From Bacillota bacterium (lineage in GTDB: Bacteria > Bacillota_I > Bacilli_A > RF39 > UBA660): a stretch of DNA of 41,514 bases. The first letter of the stretch is position 1. Each line of letters starts with the position of its first letter. The position numbers and the translations under genes are program-made. Shown here piece after piece: positions 1 to 7,808 of this stretch. The DNA lies in contig JAEWBI010000032.1 in assembly GCA_023391185.1 (NCBI GenBank), positions 1 through 41,514 on the forward strand, given 5' to 3'. Below the pieces are notes generated by a model. That model worked only from the letters and a program-made list of their open reading frames with translations. It had not been told where the DNA came from and made no database searches.

Positions 1-226
1 TCATTTTACTATAATCAGCACTAGCTATTACTAAGGATTTTAAGTTTTTTAAAAATATAAGTTCACTTATATTACTCATATTATTTATTTCTAAATATTC
101 AATACTATCTAGTTGTGTTTTGCTAAAATAGCAAAATTGTGGAGACATAATAGAAATATTACGGGACTTCCCTATTTTAGTTAGAGTCTCGTCTAAAAGA
201 AAAGACATTTCATAACTTAATTTCAT
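1..226 (-). CDS. Leucine-rich-repeat-like protein, N-terminal part (cut by window edge)
   Basis: The frame starts at an ATG at 226 with a strong AGAGGAGG ribosome binding site and stays open to the window edge, giving 75 residues. The visible part ends in a repeat-like stretch with regularly spaced Leu/Ile (LEINNMSNISEL, then LKNLKSLVIA), the pattern of short leucine-rich repeats as in internalin-type LRR_4 proteins. There is no signal peptide at the N-terminus, so this fragment looks cytoplasmic. It has its own promoter in the gap after spo0A. Function is unknown and the LRR call rests on only one to two repeats. Confidence 0.6.
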   Translation of the reverse strand, partial: MKLSYEMSFLLDETLTKIGKSRNISIMSPQFCYFSKTQLDSIEYLEINNMSNISELIFLKNLKSLVIASADYSKM

Positions 227-264
227 ATTTTTCCTCCTCTCACAATTGAGATTTGATAGCGCAT

Positions 265-293
265 ATATTAGCACAAAGATTATAGTTAGTCAA
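265..293 (-). promoter_or_regulatory. Sigma-A-type promoter for the LRR-like gene
   Basis: On the minus strand TTGACT (288-293) and TAATAT (265-270) are separated by exactly 17 bases. The start site would fall about 30 bases upstream of the ATG at 226. The -35 overlaps the tail of the spo0A terminator. Confidence 0.55.
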
Positions 294-323
294 ATTAAAA
301 AAAGTGTTAACTACCCACTTTTT
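290..323 (-). terminator. Terminator of spo0A
   Basis: An 8-bp stem AAAAAGTG/CACTTTTT (316-323 with 298-305) overlaps the spo0A stop codon and is followed on the minus strand by a run of T. Confidence 0.75.
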
Positions 324-1074
324 GAAATTCCAACTTAAGTTTATCAGCAATTGTAACAATAAATTCAGAGTTTGTTGGTTTTGTTCTATCAACATCAACA
401 CTATGTCCAAATATATCTTCCATTACTTTTAAATCGCCTCTATTCCAGCTAACTTCAATGGCATGTCTTATAGCCCTTTCTACTCTAGATACAGTAGTTG
501 TATATTTTCTTGCTAGTTCTGGGTATAGTTCTTTAGTAATTCCACCAATCATTTCTGGTTTATTATAAACAATGCCAATACCTTCTCTTATATATTGATA
601 GCCCTTTATATGAGAAGGTATTCCAAGTTCATGAAGCAATTTTGTAATTGAAATTTGCAGATTACTATGATAAAAATCTATATTTTTACTCATTTTCTTA
701 TTACCTGCTGATTCAATAATTCTTTTCTCTAAATCGTCAAGTTCAAAAGGTTTTAAAATAAAATAATTAACCCCTAATTCTGAAACTTCTCTAATTACAT
801 TAGTAGCATTGTAACTAGTTGCTACTATAGTACTTTTAGAAAGACCTCTTTTCTTCATTTCATTTAATACATAAAGCCCATCTTTTTTCGGCATAATTAA
901 ATCTAATACTAATACATCAAAATTGTCTATTTCTTTAGAAATAAGTTCTATTCCGTCACATCCATCATATGCACAGTTAACTATTTCAATAACTTCACTT
1001 GTTTTAAAATACTCTTTAACCATATCTACTAAATTGACATTATCATCTACTAATACTACCTTAATTTTCTCCAT
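307..1074 (-). CDS. spo0A: Sporulation master response regulator Spo0A
   Basis: 255 aa. An N-terminal receiver domain (about 1-120) has the acidic pair D10-D11, the phospho-acceptor D58 followed by MP, T86 and K108 of the LKPF motif. The C-terminal DNA-binding domain (about 135-255) contains SRVERAIRHAIEV, almost identical to the Bacillus recognition region. Family knowledge: Spo0A~P activates early sporulation genes and represses abrB-type genes by binding TGTCGAA boxes. The ATG at 1074 is chosen over an ATG 11 codons upstream because GGAG lies 8 bases before it and the receiver domain begins there. It is not preceded by spoIVB as in Bacillus; tpiA is upstream. It ends in its own terminator. 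Two Spo0A boxes upstream suggest autoregulation. Confidence 0.97.
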   Translation of the reverse strand: MEKIKVVLVDDNVNLVDMVKEYFKTSEVIEIVNCAYDGCDGIELISKEIDNFDVLVLDLIMPKKDGLYVLNEMKKRGLSKSTIVATSYNATNVIREVSELGVNYFILKPFELDDLEKRIIESAGNKKMSKNIDFYHSNLQISITKLLHELGIPSHIKGYQYIREGIGIVYNKPEMIGGITKELYPELARKYTTTVSRVERAIRHAIEVSWNRGDLKVMEDIFGHSVDVDRTKPTNSEFIVTIADKLKLEFQKVGS

Positions 1075-1106
1075 GCATTTTTCTCCTTTTATTTTTTTAC
1101 ATTTCA

Positions 1107-1172
1107 ATTATATACATTTTTTTCCATTTTTTCTAGAATGAATTTTATCTAGTTTTGTCGTTATTTGTCGAA
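1107..1172 (-). promoter_or_regulatory. spo0A control region: tandem Spo0A boxes and -10
   Basis: A perfect TGTCGAA lies at 1166-1172 and a partial one, TGTCGTT, at 1156-1162, with TGTCG starts 10 bases apart (one helical turn). A TATAAT -10 candidate on the minus strand lies at 1107-1112, so the boxes sit about 45-65 bases upstream of it. I see no good -35; a GGAAA-N-GAAAT arrangement nearby could be a weak sigma-H promoter. The perfect box overlaps the T-tract of the tpiA terminator. Confidence 0.5.
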
Positions 1173-1209
1173 AAAATAAAAAGAAAGTCACTAACCTATA
1201 ATGACTTCC
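1171..1209 (-). terminator. Terminator of the pgk-GT-tpiA operon
   Basis: A stem of about 8 bp (GGAAGTCA with TGACTTTC, one G-T pair) spans 1183-1209, includes the tpiA stop codon, and is followed by TTTTTATTTTTT on the minus strand. Confidence 0.75.
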
Positions 1210-1919
1210 TTAATTTTTAATAATTTGTCAGTTTTTAAAGATGCACCACCGACTAAAACACCAGATATCTCTTTTACTTCATTTATTTCTTCAATATTTT
1301 TTTCATTAACACTACCACCATATAATACAGGAATATTTATATCTTCTTTAAATAAGTTGTTAATTATTCCTTTTATATAAATTGCTACTGTGGAAATATC
1401 TTTGTTATCAGGAACATTGCCCGTACCTATTGACCAAATTGGCTCATATGCTATAATTATATTTTTTAAATCTTTTTTATTGACATCTCTTAAAGCATTA
1501 ATAAGTTGCCTTTTTAATACTCGATCTGTCTTAAGCATATCTCTTTCTTCTTTTGTTTCGCCAATACATAGTACTAAATTTAGGTTATTTTTAAGACCAA
1601 GTAATATTTTCTTATTTACTACTGTATCTGTCTCATTAAAATACTGTCTTCTTTCACTATGACCAATAAGAGCATAATCAATACCAAGACTACTTACCTG
1701 ACTAGCACTAACTTCACCAGTATATGCTCCATCTTCTGTTTGAGCAATATTTTGCACGCCAACAGAATAACCATTTTTTAGAAAGTATGGTAAATATATG
1801 CTTGTTGGACATATTACAACTCTTTTAGTATCTATTAGTTCATTTATTTTTACTACATAATCACAAATTTCAACTAGATTTAAATTCATCTTTAAATTAG
1901 CGATTATTATCTTTTCCAT
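1191..1919 (-). CDS. tpiA: Triosephosphate isomerase
   Basis: 242 aa, near the usual 250. It interconverts dihydroxyacetone phosphate and glyceraldehyde-3-phosphate in glycolysis. The active-site residues are present: N8 and K10 in ANLKMN, H87 in IGHSERR, E159 in AYEPIWSIGTG, and the phosphate loop YGGSV near 200. The Trp of the usual NWKMN signature is Leu here. Its ATG lies 23 bases inside the end of the glycosyltransferase gene with AAAGGAG 8 bases upstream, so translation is probably coupled. It is the last gene of the pgk operon and ends at a terminator. Confidence 0.96.
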   Translation of the reverse strand: MEKIIIANLKMNLNLVEICDYVVKINELIDTKRVVICPTSIYLPYFLKNGYSVGVQNIAQTEDGAYTGEVSASQVSSLGIDYALIGHSERRQYFNETDTVVNKKILLGLKNNLNLVLCIGETKEERDMLKTDRVLKRQLINALRDVNKKDLKNIIIAYEPIWSIGTGNVPDNKDISTVAIYIKGIINNLFKEDINIPVLYGGSVNEKNIEEINEVKEISGVLVGGASLKTDKLLKIKEVIIG

Positions 1920-3162
1920 GAAATACTCCTTTCAATGTTTTTCTAACTGTTTCAACAAAACCATTATAAATTGTTTTATTTTCTTTGTGAAGTGGACTAC
2001 TATCTATAGCCTTTTGATAAACATCAAGGACTCTTTCAGCAAAATATTTTGATGAATATTGATCAGCATTAATTCGTGCTTGTTTACTAAATTGTTTTAA
2101 CTTTACTGGATCATTTATAAATGATTCAACATATTCTTTGTACTCTTTTTTAGTATCAAATAAATAACCATTTAAACCATCGACAACAACATTTCTAAAG
2201 CTTTCATCATCTACAGCTACTACTGGAAGTGATGCAGCCATAGCTTCTATTACAGTTAATCCTTGTGTCTCTGAACGTGAAGCAGTTGCGAATAAGTCAG
2301 CAAGCTGATAATATTTTGTTACTTCAACCCAAGGTACTTTACCAGTAAATATAACACTATCTTCAATACCAAGTTTTCTTGCCATATCTTGATAATGTTC
2401 CATATCAGGACCATCGCCAACTATTATAAGTTTACTGTTATATTTTTTAGTTAATTCTCTTTGCGCTTCAATTAATACATCAATACTTTTTTCTTTGCCA
2501 AGTCTTCCAACAAAAAGGACAGCAAACTGATCTTTAGAAAGCCCAATCTTTCTTCTTAGTTCTTCAAGTTCCGCAGGTTTAAAGTTTTCTTTATAAAATC
2601 TTTCTACTTCAATACCAGTTGGAATAATATGAACATTGCGCGCATAATGATATTTCTTTTTAAATAAATCATAAGTCTTCTTTGTAGGAACTATAAGTTC
2701 AGTAGCTGTTTGATCACAGTAAAAATTTGTTAAATACTCAACTATTTTCTTGCTTGGTCCACTAAAATAACCCTTTGTTATATAATGAACATAATCTTCA
2801 TACATCGTATGATAAGTATGAACAAGTGGAATATTAAATTGTTTAGAAATAATACGTGCAAAAGATCCAACACCAAATTCTGTCTGTGAATGAATTACAT
2901 CAAGATTCCATTTTCTAATTTTACCAACAGCTTTAAGTGGATAAGCACCTGTCAAACGATAATCATATATCCCAATTGGCACACCGGGAATTCTAATTAT
3001 ATGATCTTCATTTTCATATTTATATTTCATGTTTTCATTATTTACAGTTACTATATACACTTGATGACCTTGCTTTTTTAGAGCTGTTTCAAGCATTGCA
3101 ACACTTGTAGAAACGCCATTTATATATGGAGGATAAGTATCAGTAAATATACCAATTCTCAT
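1897..3162 (-). CDS. GT4 glycosyltransferase, probable diacylglycerol glucosyltransferase
   Basis: 421 aa with a GT-B fold. The N-terminus RIGIFTDTYPPYINGVSTSV is typical of the Acholeplasma/Bacillota family that adds glucose to diacylglycerol to make membrane glycolipids or lipoteichoic-acid anchors. The C-terminal half carries LFVGRLGKEKSID (about 216-228) and the E-x7-E motif (E298, E306) of retaining GT4 enzymes. No transmembrane helix is seen; such enzymes are membrane-associated by basic surfaces. It starts 8 bases after the pgk stop and overlaps tpiA, so it is inside a glycolytic operon. The acceptor lipid is inferred from family resemblance; other GT4 acceptors are possible. Confidence 0.8.
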   Translation of the reverse strand: MRIGIFTDTYPPYINGVSTSVAMLETALKKQGHQVYIVTVNNENMKYKYENEDHIIRIPGVPIGIYDYRLTGAYPLKAVGKIRKWNLDVIHSQTEFGVGSFARIISKQFNIPLVHTYHTMYEDYVHYITKGYFSGPSKKIVEYLTNFYCDQTATELIVPTKKTYDLFKKKYHYARNVHIIPTGIEVERFYKENFKPAELEELRRKIGLSKDQFAVLFVGRLGKEKSIDVLIEAQRELTKKYNSKLIIVGDGPDMEHYQDMARKLGIEDSVIFTGKVPWVEVTKYYQLADLFATASRSETQGLTVIEAMAASLPVVAVDDESFRNVVVDGLNGYLFDTKKEYKEYVESFINDPVKLKQFSKQARINADQYSSKYFAERVLDVYQKAIDSSPLHKENKTIYNGFVETVRKTLKGVFHGKDNNR

Positions 3163-3170
3163 ATCAACAC

Positions 3171-4355
3171 CTACTTCTCATCTATTATATCAATTCCTGG
3201 AAGTACTTTTCCTTCTAATAGTTCAAGACTAGCTCCACCACCTGTTGAAATATGGCTAAACTTTTCTTTATATCCAAAGTTAATGGCTGCACTTGCTGTA
3301 TCACCACCACCAATTATAGTAGTAGCGTCTATTTGACTTAGTACTTCACATAGTTCTTTTGTTCCATTGGCATAAGCTTCTTGTTCAAACATTCCTACTG
3401 GGCCATTCCATACAACAGTTTTGCTTGTAGTTAAGATTTCCTTAAACAATTTTATGCTTCCATGTCCAATATCTAAACCTATTTCATTTTCTTTTATATC
3501 ATTTATAAAACATTCTCTTGACTTTGAACCTTCAGTAATACTAGTACTACAAACAACATCTGTAGGAAGAATTAATTTATCTTCATGCTCGTCTAACATT
3601 TTTTTACAAAAATCTAAATTTTCAGCATCTAATAAAGATGCACCTATAGGTAATCCACTAGCTTTTAAGAAAGTAAAAGCCATTCCACCACCTATTAATA
3701 TATGATCTGCTACCTTAACTAAATTTTCTATAACACCAATTTTATCACTAACTTTAGAACCACCTAATATAACAGTAAATGGTCTTTCTGGATTAGTTAT
3801 AGCTTTTTCTAAATTGTTAAGTTCTTTCTCAATTAAAAATCCTATTCCATTTGGTAAATTAGTAGCAATTCCAACATTAGAAGCATGCGCTCTATGGGCA
3901 GTACCAAATGCATCATTAATATAAATATCTCCTAAAGATGCCCAGTACTTACCTAGTTCCGGGTCATTACCACTTTCTTTGTTGCCATCAATATCTTCAA
4001 ATCTAGTGTTTTCTACTAAAAGAACTTCCCCAGCTTTTAAATTATTAACCTCTTCTTCAAGAATATCTCCTCTTGTTTCATCAACAAAAATCACCTCTTT
4101 ATCAAGAAGTTCACTTAGTCTTAAAGCAACAGGCTCTAAAGTATTAGTTTCTTTATCAGCTTCTGTTTTTACTCTTCCTAAATGAGACATAAGAATTACT
4201 TTAGCATTATTTGAAACAGCATAATTAATTGTTTCTAAACTTTCTCTTACTCTATTATCATCTGTAATAACATCACCTTTAATAGGCACATTAAAATCTA
4301 CTCTTATAATTACTTTTTTTTCATTCAAATCAAAATCTCTGATTGTTTTCTTCAT
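3171..4355 (-). CDS. pgk: Phosphoglycerate kinase
   Basis: 394 aa, the normal length. It transfers phosphate from 1,3-bisphosphoglycerate to ADP. Seen: the N-terminal RVDFNVP substrate motif, SHLGR, the hinge region, and the C-terminal nucleotide site with WNGPVGMFE and GGGDTA. The start at 4355 (MKKTIRDFDL) has GGAG upstream and begins the conserved domain; an upstream in-frame ATG at 4397 would add 14 unconserved residues and overlap the promoter. It is the first gene of the operon with the glycosyltransferase and tpiA. gapA, often its partner, is 3.5 kb away as a separate unit. Confidence 0.97.
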   Translation of the reverse strand: MKKTIRDFDLNEKKVIIRVDFNVPIKGDVITDDNRVRESLETINYAVSNNAKVILMSHLGRVKTEADKETNTLEPVALRLSELLDKEVIFVDETRGDILEEEVNNLKAGEVLLVENTRFEDIDGNKESGNDPELGKYWASLGDIYINDAFGTAHRAHASNVGIATNLPNGIGFLIEKELNNLEKAITNPERPFTVILGGSKVSDKIGVIENLVKVADHILIGGGMAFTFLKASGLPIGASLLDAENLDFCKKMLDEHEDKLILPTDVVCSTSITEGSKSRECFINDIKENEIGLDIGHGSIKLFKEILTTSKTVVWNGPVGMFEQEAYANGTKELCEVLSQIDATTIIGGGDTASAAINFGYKEKFSHISTGGGASLELLEGKVLPGIDIIDEK

Positions 4356-4388
4356 AGTTATATATCTCCTTATTGTTATTCTATAATC

Positions 4389-4417
4389 ATTATACATTTT
4401 TTAAAGATATGGTGCAA
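4389..4417 (-). promoter_or_regulatory. Sigma-A promoter of the pgk operon
   Basis: TTGCAC (4412-4417) and a consensus TATAAT (4389-4394) on the minus strand are separated by 17 bases, with about 30 bases to the pgk start. Confidence 0.75.
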
Positions 4418-4445
4418 GAAAAAAGCACTATTTGACATAGTACTT
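4417..4445 (-). terminator. Terminator of the small prepilin-like gene
   Basis: An 8-bp stem AAGTACTA/TAGTGCTT (4438-4445 with 4423-4430, one G-T pair) is followed by T6 on the minus strand and includes part of the stop codon. It lies directly upstream of the pgk promoter. Confidence 0.75.
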
Positions 4446-4806
4446 ACCCAATAACTTCAAAAGAAAAGGTTTTATCATCGTTTATTGTTGCCTTTATATA
4501 ATAATCTGTTAATTCCTTACCTGTAGGATTTTTTATATCTTCATCAAGATAATCAGCATCTACCATTTCAGTTGCTGAAATAACAGTAATATCTCCTGCT
4601 TTATTGAAATTAAAAAACTCATCCTTTTTATCTGCTATATATCTTTCAGCTGATTCAGTTAAACTTCTATTGAACTGTTTTATTTGTTTTAATTTATTAC
4701 TTTTATTAATAGTTACTACAGTAAAAACTATAAGTGCACATATTGCGACTATTAAAACTGCAATAGCTATTTTTTCTATTAAAGTAAATTTTCTTTTATT
4801 TTTCAT
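4444..4806 (-). CDS. Small type IV prepilin-like protein
   Basis: 120 aa. The N-terminus has a short basic leader followed by FTLIE and a hydrophobic helix of about 20 residues, the class III signal of type IV pilins and ComGC-like pseudopilins; the glutamate is at +5 after a would-be cut. The -1 residue is Lys, not the usual Gly, so prepilin peptidase processing is uncertain. The short soluble domain includes DEDIKNP, which is shared with the 519-aa prepilin at 5977-7536, so the two are probably paralogues. An AGGTGAT ribosome site precedes the ATG. It appears monocistronic. No pilus motor or peptidase is in the window, so its role (pilus subunit, surface anchor or DNA uptake) is open. Confidence 0.75.
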   Translation of the reverse strand: MKNKRKFTLIEKIAIAVLIVAICALIVFTVVTINKSNKLKQIKQFNRSLTESAERYIADKKDEFFNFNKAGDITVISATEMVDADYLDEDIKNPTGKELTDYYIKATINDDKTFSFEVIG

Positions 4807-4844
4807 ATTATCACCTACATTAATTATATCACTTACTAGATAAA

Positions 4845-4869
4845 TTAAAAAGAGATATTTCTATCTCTT
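4845..4869 (-). terminator. Terminator of the cation antiporter gene
   Basis: An 8-bp perfect stem AAGAGATA/TATCTCTT (4850-4857 and 4862-4869) with a 4-base loop is followed by TTTTAATT on the minus strand. Confidence 0.65.
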
Positions 4870-4884
4870 ATGTATATATATTTA

Positions 4885-5835
4885 CTATTGAAAGAATATT
4901 ATATAGCTATAATATAATATAAATATTAAAATCATTAAAATACCTTCTTTTCTCGAAAGTGTTTTTTCACTTTTGGCAAATATATATAGAAGTAAAGAAG
5001 ATAAAAGAACTACTGCAATATCAATCAAATCAAAATCTACAATTGTAAATCCATTAAAAATAACTATTGGTAAGCCCATTACTATACATATATTAAATAT
5101 ATTAGTACCAATTATATTTCCAATTGCCATTTCATGTTCTTTTTTCTTAGCAGAAGCAACTGTCAAAAATATTTCTGGTAATGATGTACCTATTACAATT
5201 ACAACCATAGTGATTACTTTTTCACTAACACCTAAATTATTAGATATATTTACTGCACTATCTACTAATAAGTCGGCACTAAATATAATAATCAAGATAC
5301 TAATAAGTAAGAATACAATAGACTTAAACATACCATAGTTGTTCTTTTCGTGGCCTAAACTCACTTCATTTTTCTTCACTGATTGTACAATGTAAATTAC
5401 AAAAATGACAAATGCTAACAATAATAATAGCCCATCTAAAGTATTCAAAGTATTATCTTTATAACTATTTAACATTCCATTTGCTATAACTATTGTAAAA
5501 ACAATGGTAACTAAAACCAGTAATGGTAATTCTTTTTTTATTGTTGCCTTTTTTATTTTAATTGGATAACTAATGGCTGTAAGGCCAATTGCCAATAGTA
5601 CATTTACAATACTGCTTCCTATTATATTTGATAAAGCTATGCTACCATTATCAGTCATAATACTTTTAAATGAGATAGCTAACTCTGGCGCAGAAGTTCC
5701 AAAAGCAACAATAGTTAAAGCGATTAGAACTTTAGAAACTTTAAATTTTATAGCAATAGCTTTTGCTGCATCTATTAAAACATCTGATGCTTTAATAATT
5801 AGCACAAAGCCTAAAATTAATAATATATAATTCAT
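4885..5835 (-). CDS. Calcium/cation antiporter (CaCA family, YrbG-like)
   Basis: 316 aa with about 10 hydrophobic segments in two inverted halves. Each half carries the alpha-repeat signature: GTSAPEL (46-52) with NIIGSSIVN (70-78), and GTSLPEI (216-222) with NIIGTNIFN. The Glu of each GTSxPE and the Asn residues bind cation in this superfamily. It exchanges Na+ or H+ for Ca2+ across the cytoplasmic membrane; which ions is not visible from sequence. The ATG is preceded by GAGG. It stands alone between terminators, behind a 141-base leader containing an unexplained hairpin. Confidence 0.9.
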   Translation of the reverse strand: MNYILLILGFVLIIKASDVLIDAAKAIAIKFKVSKVLIALTIVAFGTSAPELAISFKSIMTDNGSIALSNIIGSSIVNVLLAIGLTAISYPIKIKKATIKKELPLLVLVTIVFTIVIANGMLNSYKDNTLNTLDGLLLLLAFVIFVIYIVQSVKKNEVSLGHEKNNYGMFKSIVFLLISILIIIFSADLLVDSAVNISNNLGVSEKVITMVVIVIGTSLPEIFLTVASAKKKEHEMAIGNIIGTNIFNICIVMGLPIVIFNGFTIVDFDLIDIAVVLLSSLLLYIFAKSEKTLSRKEGILMILIFILYYSYIIFFQ

Positions 5836-5867
5836 AATCTACCTCAGTTATTTGTTTTTTAAACTGC

Positions 5868-5901
5868 TTTCTAGTCTACATGTATCTAGTATACCTAGAA
5901 A
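5868..5901 (-). other. Leader hairpin upstream of the antiporter gene
   Basis: TTTCTAG (5895-5901 read on minus) pairs with CTAGAAA (5868-5874), 7 bp, closing an inner segment that holds palindromes GTATAC and ACATGT. It begins about 30 bases before the start codon and has no T-run. It matches no riboswitch class I recognise; it could be an operator or a chance palindrome. Confidence 0.3.
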
Positions 5902-5976
5902 CCATAAAAATATAAGTTTAATATTAGCAATTTCCAGCACTATTTTTGTTACATATTATTAACAAATTAAGTGAAA

Positions 5977-7536
5977 TTATGCTATCTTTGTAATTTTTGC
6001 ATAACCATTACTAGCATTACCTGTCATAGTACTAGATCCATCAAAAGTAGGCATAGAAGTATTTCCGTCTATCATTTGAGAATCAGTAAATATAAGACCA
6101 GAATAATGGTTTGGTTGCCCTGTTGATACACCACTAGAATTTACTGCATTACAACCAGCGAAACCAGATATAAATGATGAACCACCTGAACCGCTAGAAT
6201 TTGGTTTAGTAAAATTAATACCTTGTTTTCCACCATAATAGCCGCCGCCACCGCCACCAGTACCATTGTTATTAGGGACACTTCCATAGATACCATTTCC
6301 ACCTAAACCAAAAGCATTTCCTGAAGTTTGTGTACCGACAGTAAATGTTACAGCTCCTGTTGGCTTAACTCCACTTAACGTTCCGCCAGCTCCTCCTCCA
6401 CCTGCATAGTATTGGTCGCCTGAGCCATTTCCAGACCATCCGCCACCGCCACCGCCAGATGCAACTATAATTCTAGACACTAGGGATGTCGAATCTTCAT
6501 AATTTCCACCAACTAATCGAATATCTGTAGCTCCACCTCCTGGGAATCCATGTTCACCAGTATTAACAGTTTCACTTGTATCTTTTGCGCCTGCTCCTCC
6601 ACCATTCCATCTAGATGTATATAGTGTTGAATCATTAATATTAGAAGTTGTGAAAGTTTCACCACTTTGACCTACATATACATAAATATTTATCGCAGAT
6701 GATAATGTGATATTTCCAGAAACATAGGCTCCCTTTCCGCCTAGAGAAACACCTTTAGTAGCATCAGTTGTACCACCACCAGAGGCTCCCCATAACTCTA
6801 TTTTATATGTTCCCGGATATAAATATTGTTGCTGAACATTACCTGTATAATTAAATAAGTATTTAGTTCCTACCGGATCACCAACTGTAACATTAACAGT
6901 TCTTATTAAAACAGTTGCACCATATGTATAATTTACAGTATAAGGTGATTTTGTATTTATAGATGTATCAATAGATGTTACAACATTCCCATCTTTATCT
7001 TCTATAATCTGTGTTACAGATGAATTTTCTAATTGACCATTATCATCAATAGCTAAAAAGCCTGGTTCATTATATACGTCTCCACCTTCTAATTCAATAG
7101 TATCATTACCTAATAAATATAAAAAGTCACTTGATACTGATACAGAGCAATCATCTTCTGTTCCATCAAGACCACTTTCTTCATCAACATAATAAGTATA
7201 ACCTTGTTTTACTGCTGATATAGAAAGCAACATATCGTTTGAAAAACATAAATTTGTATTAGGATTTTTTATATCTTCATCAATAAATCCCATTGCTTTT
7301 AATGTGCCTAAATTAAGTAATAAAGCATCTTCTCCATCTTCTGGAAGAAAATCAGCATAAGTATCACCCCAAGTTTTTAAACTGTTTTTAATTGTAGTGA
7401 TTTGAGATTGATACATTTTTTGTCTATTTTTAGTTATTATATTATCAACAGTTGGAACAGCTATTAAAGCTAAAACTGCTAAAATTGTAATTACACCTAA
7501 TATTTCAACTAATGTAAAACCATTTTTATTTTTCAT
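5977..7536 (-). CDS. Prepilin fused to Ig-like (DUF5011) and glycine-rich domains
   Basis: 519 aa. Residues 1-30 are a canonical type IV prepilin signal: MKNKNG then FTLVE and a hydrophobic helix, with Glu at +5 after Gly6. Residues about 30-135 form a pilin-like head containing DEDIKNP and a Cys pair. Residues about 138-218 look like a DUF5011 Ig-like domain (NEPGFLAIDDNG and the YTVNYT end). From about 226 to the end there is a glycine-rich domain (Gly_rich, PF12810-like; related to the ALK/LTK glycine-rich module) with YPGTYKIELWGASGGG, GGGATDIR, ASGGGGGG, GGGGAGG and SGSGGSSF. The inferred role is a surface adhesin or pilus-tip subunit anchored by its prepilin helix. AGGTGAC precedes the ATG. 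It seems monocistronic; no motor ATPase or prepilin peptidase lies nearby. Confidence 0.8.
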   Translation of the reverse strand: MKNKNGFTLVEILGVITILAVLALIAVPTVDNIITKNRQKMYQSQITTIKNSLKTWGDTYADFLPEDGEDALLLNLGTLKAMGFIDEDIKNPNTNLCFSNDMLLSISAVKQGYTYYVDEESGLDGTEDDCSVSVSSDFLYLLGNDTIELEGGDVYNEPGFLAIDDNGQLENSSVTQIIEDKDGNVVTSIDTSINTKSPYTVNYTYGATVLIRTVNVTVGDPVGTKYLFNYTGNVQQQYLYPGTYKIELWGASGGGTTDATKGVSLGGKGAYVSGNITLSSAINIYVYVGQSGETFTTSNINDSTLYTSRWNGGGAGAKDTSETVNTGEHGFPGGGATDIRLVGGNYEDSTSLVSRIIVASGGGGGGWSGNGSGDQYYAGGGGAGGTLSGVKPTGAVTFTVGTQTSGNAFGLGGNGIYGSVPNNNGTGGGGGGYYGGKQGINFTKPNSSGSGGSSFISGFAGCNAVNSSGVSTGQPNHYSGLIFTDSQMIDGNTSMPTFDGSSTMTGNASNGYAKITKIA

Positions 7537-7588
7537 ATAGTCACCTACTCTACAATAATTATATATTATAATTAAAAATAAGTAAATA

Positions 7589-7611
7589 AAAGAAAGATAC
7601 TATCTTTCTTT
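7589..7611 (-). terminator. Terminator of the DUF1540 gene
   Basis: A 10-bp perfect inverted repeat AAAGAAAGAT/ATCTTTCTTT with a 3-base loop overlaps the stop codon. The following minus-strand sequence is T-rich but not a pure T-run. Confidence 0.5.
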
Positions 7612-7758
7612 ATAACTATCACACATTGTAAATTCTTTTAATCCATCATCGTTATTACAATTACTTACCTTTATAGATGATCGTATGCAAAATTTTGACT
7701 TGCGATCACAGTATTTACAACTTTCAACATCACACTTAATTGACTTATTATCTTTCAT
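7600..7758 (-). CDS. DUF1540 cysteine-rich small protein
   Basis: 52 aa with six cysteines (C9, C14, C17, C24, C34, C46) in the spacing of DUF1540 proteins of Bacillota, including the closing TMCDSY. The pattern suggests a small metal-binding or disulfide-linked fold; the function of the family is not established. The start at 7758 is preferred over upstream alternatives because GGGTGAT lies 5 bases before the ATG and the shorter form has no unrelated leader. It follows gapA after a terminator, so it probably has its own promoter. It is small but clearly a real gene on family pattern. Confidence 0.8.
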   Translation of the reverse strand: MKDNKSIKCDVESCKYCDRKSKFCIRSSIKVSNCNNDDGLKEFTMCDSYKER

Positions 7759-7783
7759 TTTATCACCCAATATTAGTATTAAC

Positions 7784-7808
7784 AAAAAATAGGACGTATA
7801 GTCCTATT
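7784..7808 (-). terminator. Terminator of gapA
   Basis: An 8-bp stem AATAGGAC/GTCCTATT (7788-7795 and 7801-7808) covers the gapA stop and is followed by TTTTTTG on the minus strand. Confidence 0.75.

Noticed and set aside
6487..6493. A perfect TGTCGAA (Spo0A box) inside the glycine-rich prepilin gene
   Set aside because: It lies within coding sequence with no promoter nearby, so it is likely a chance match.
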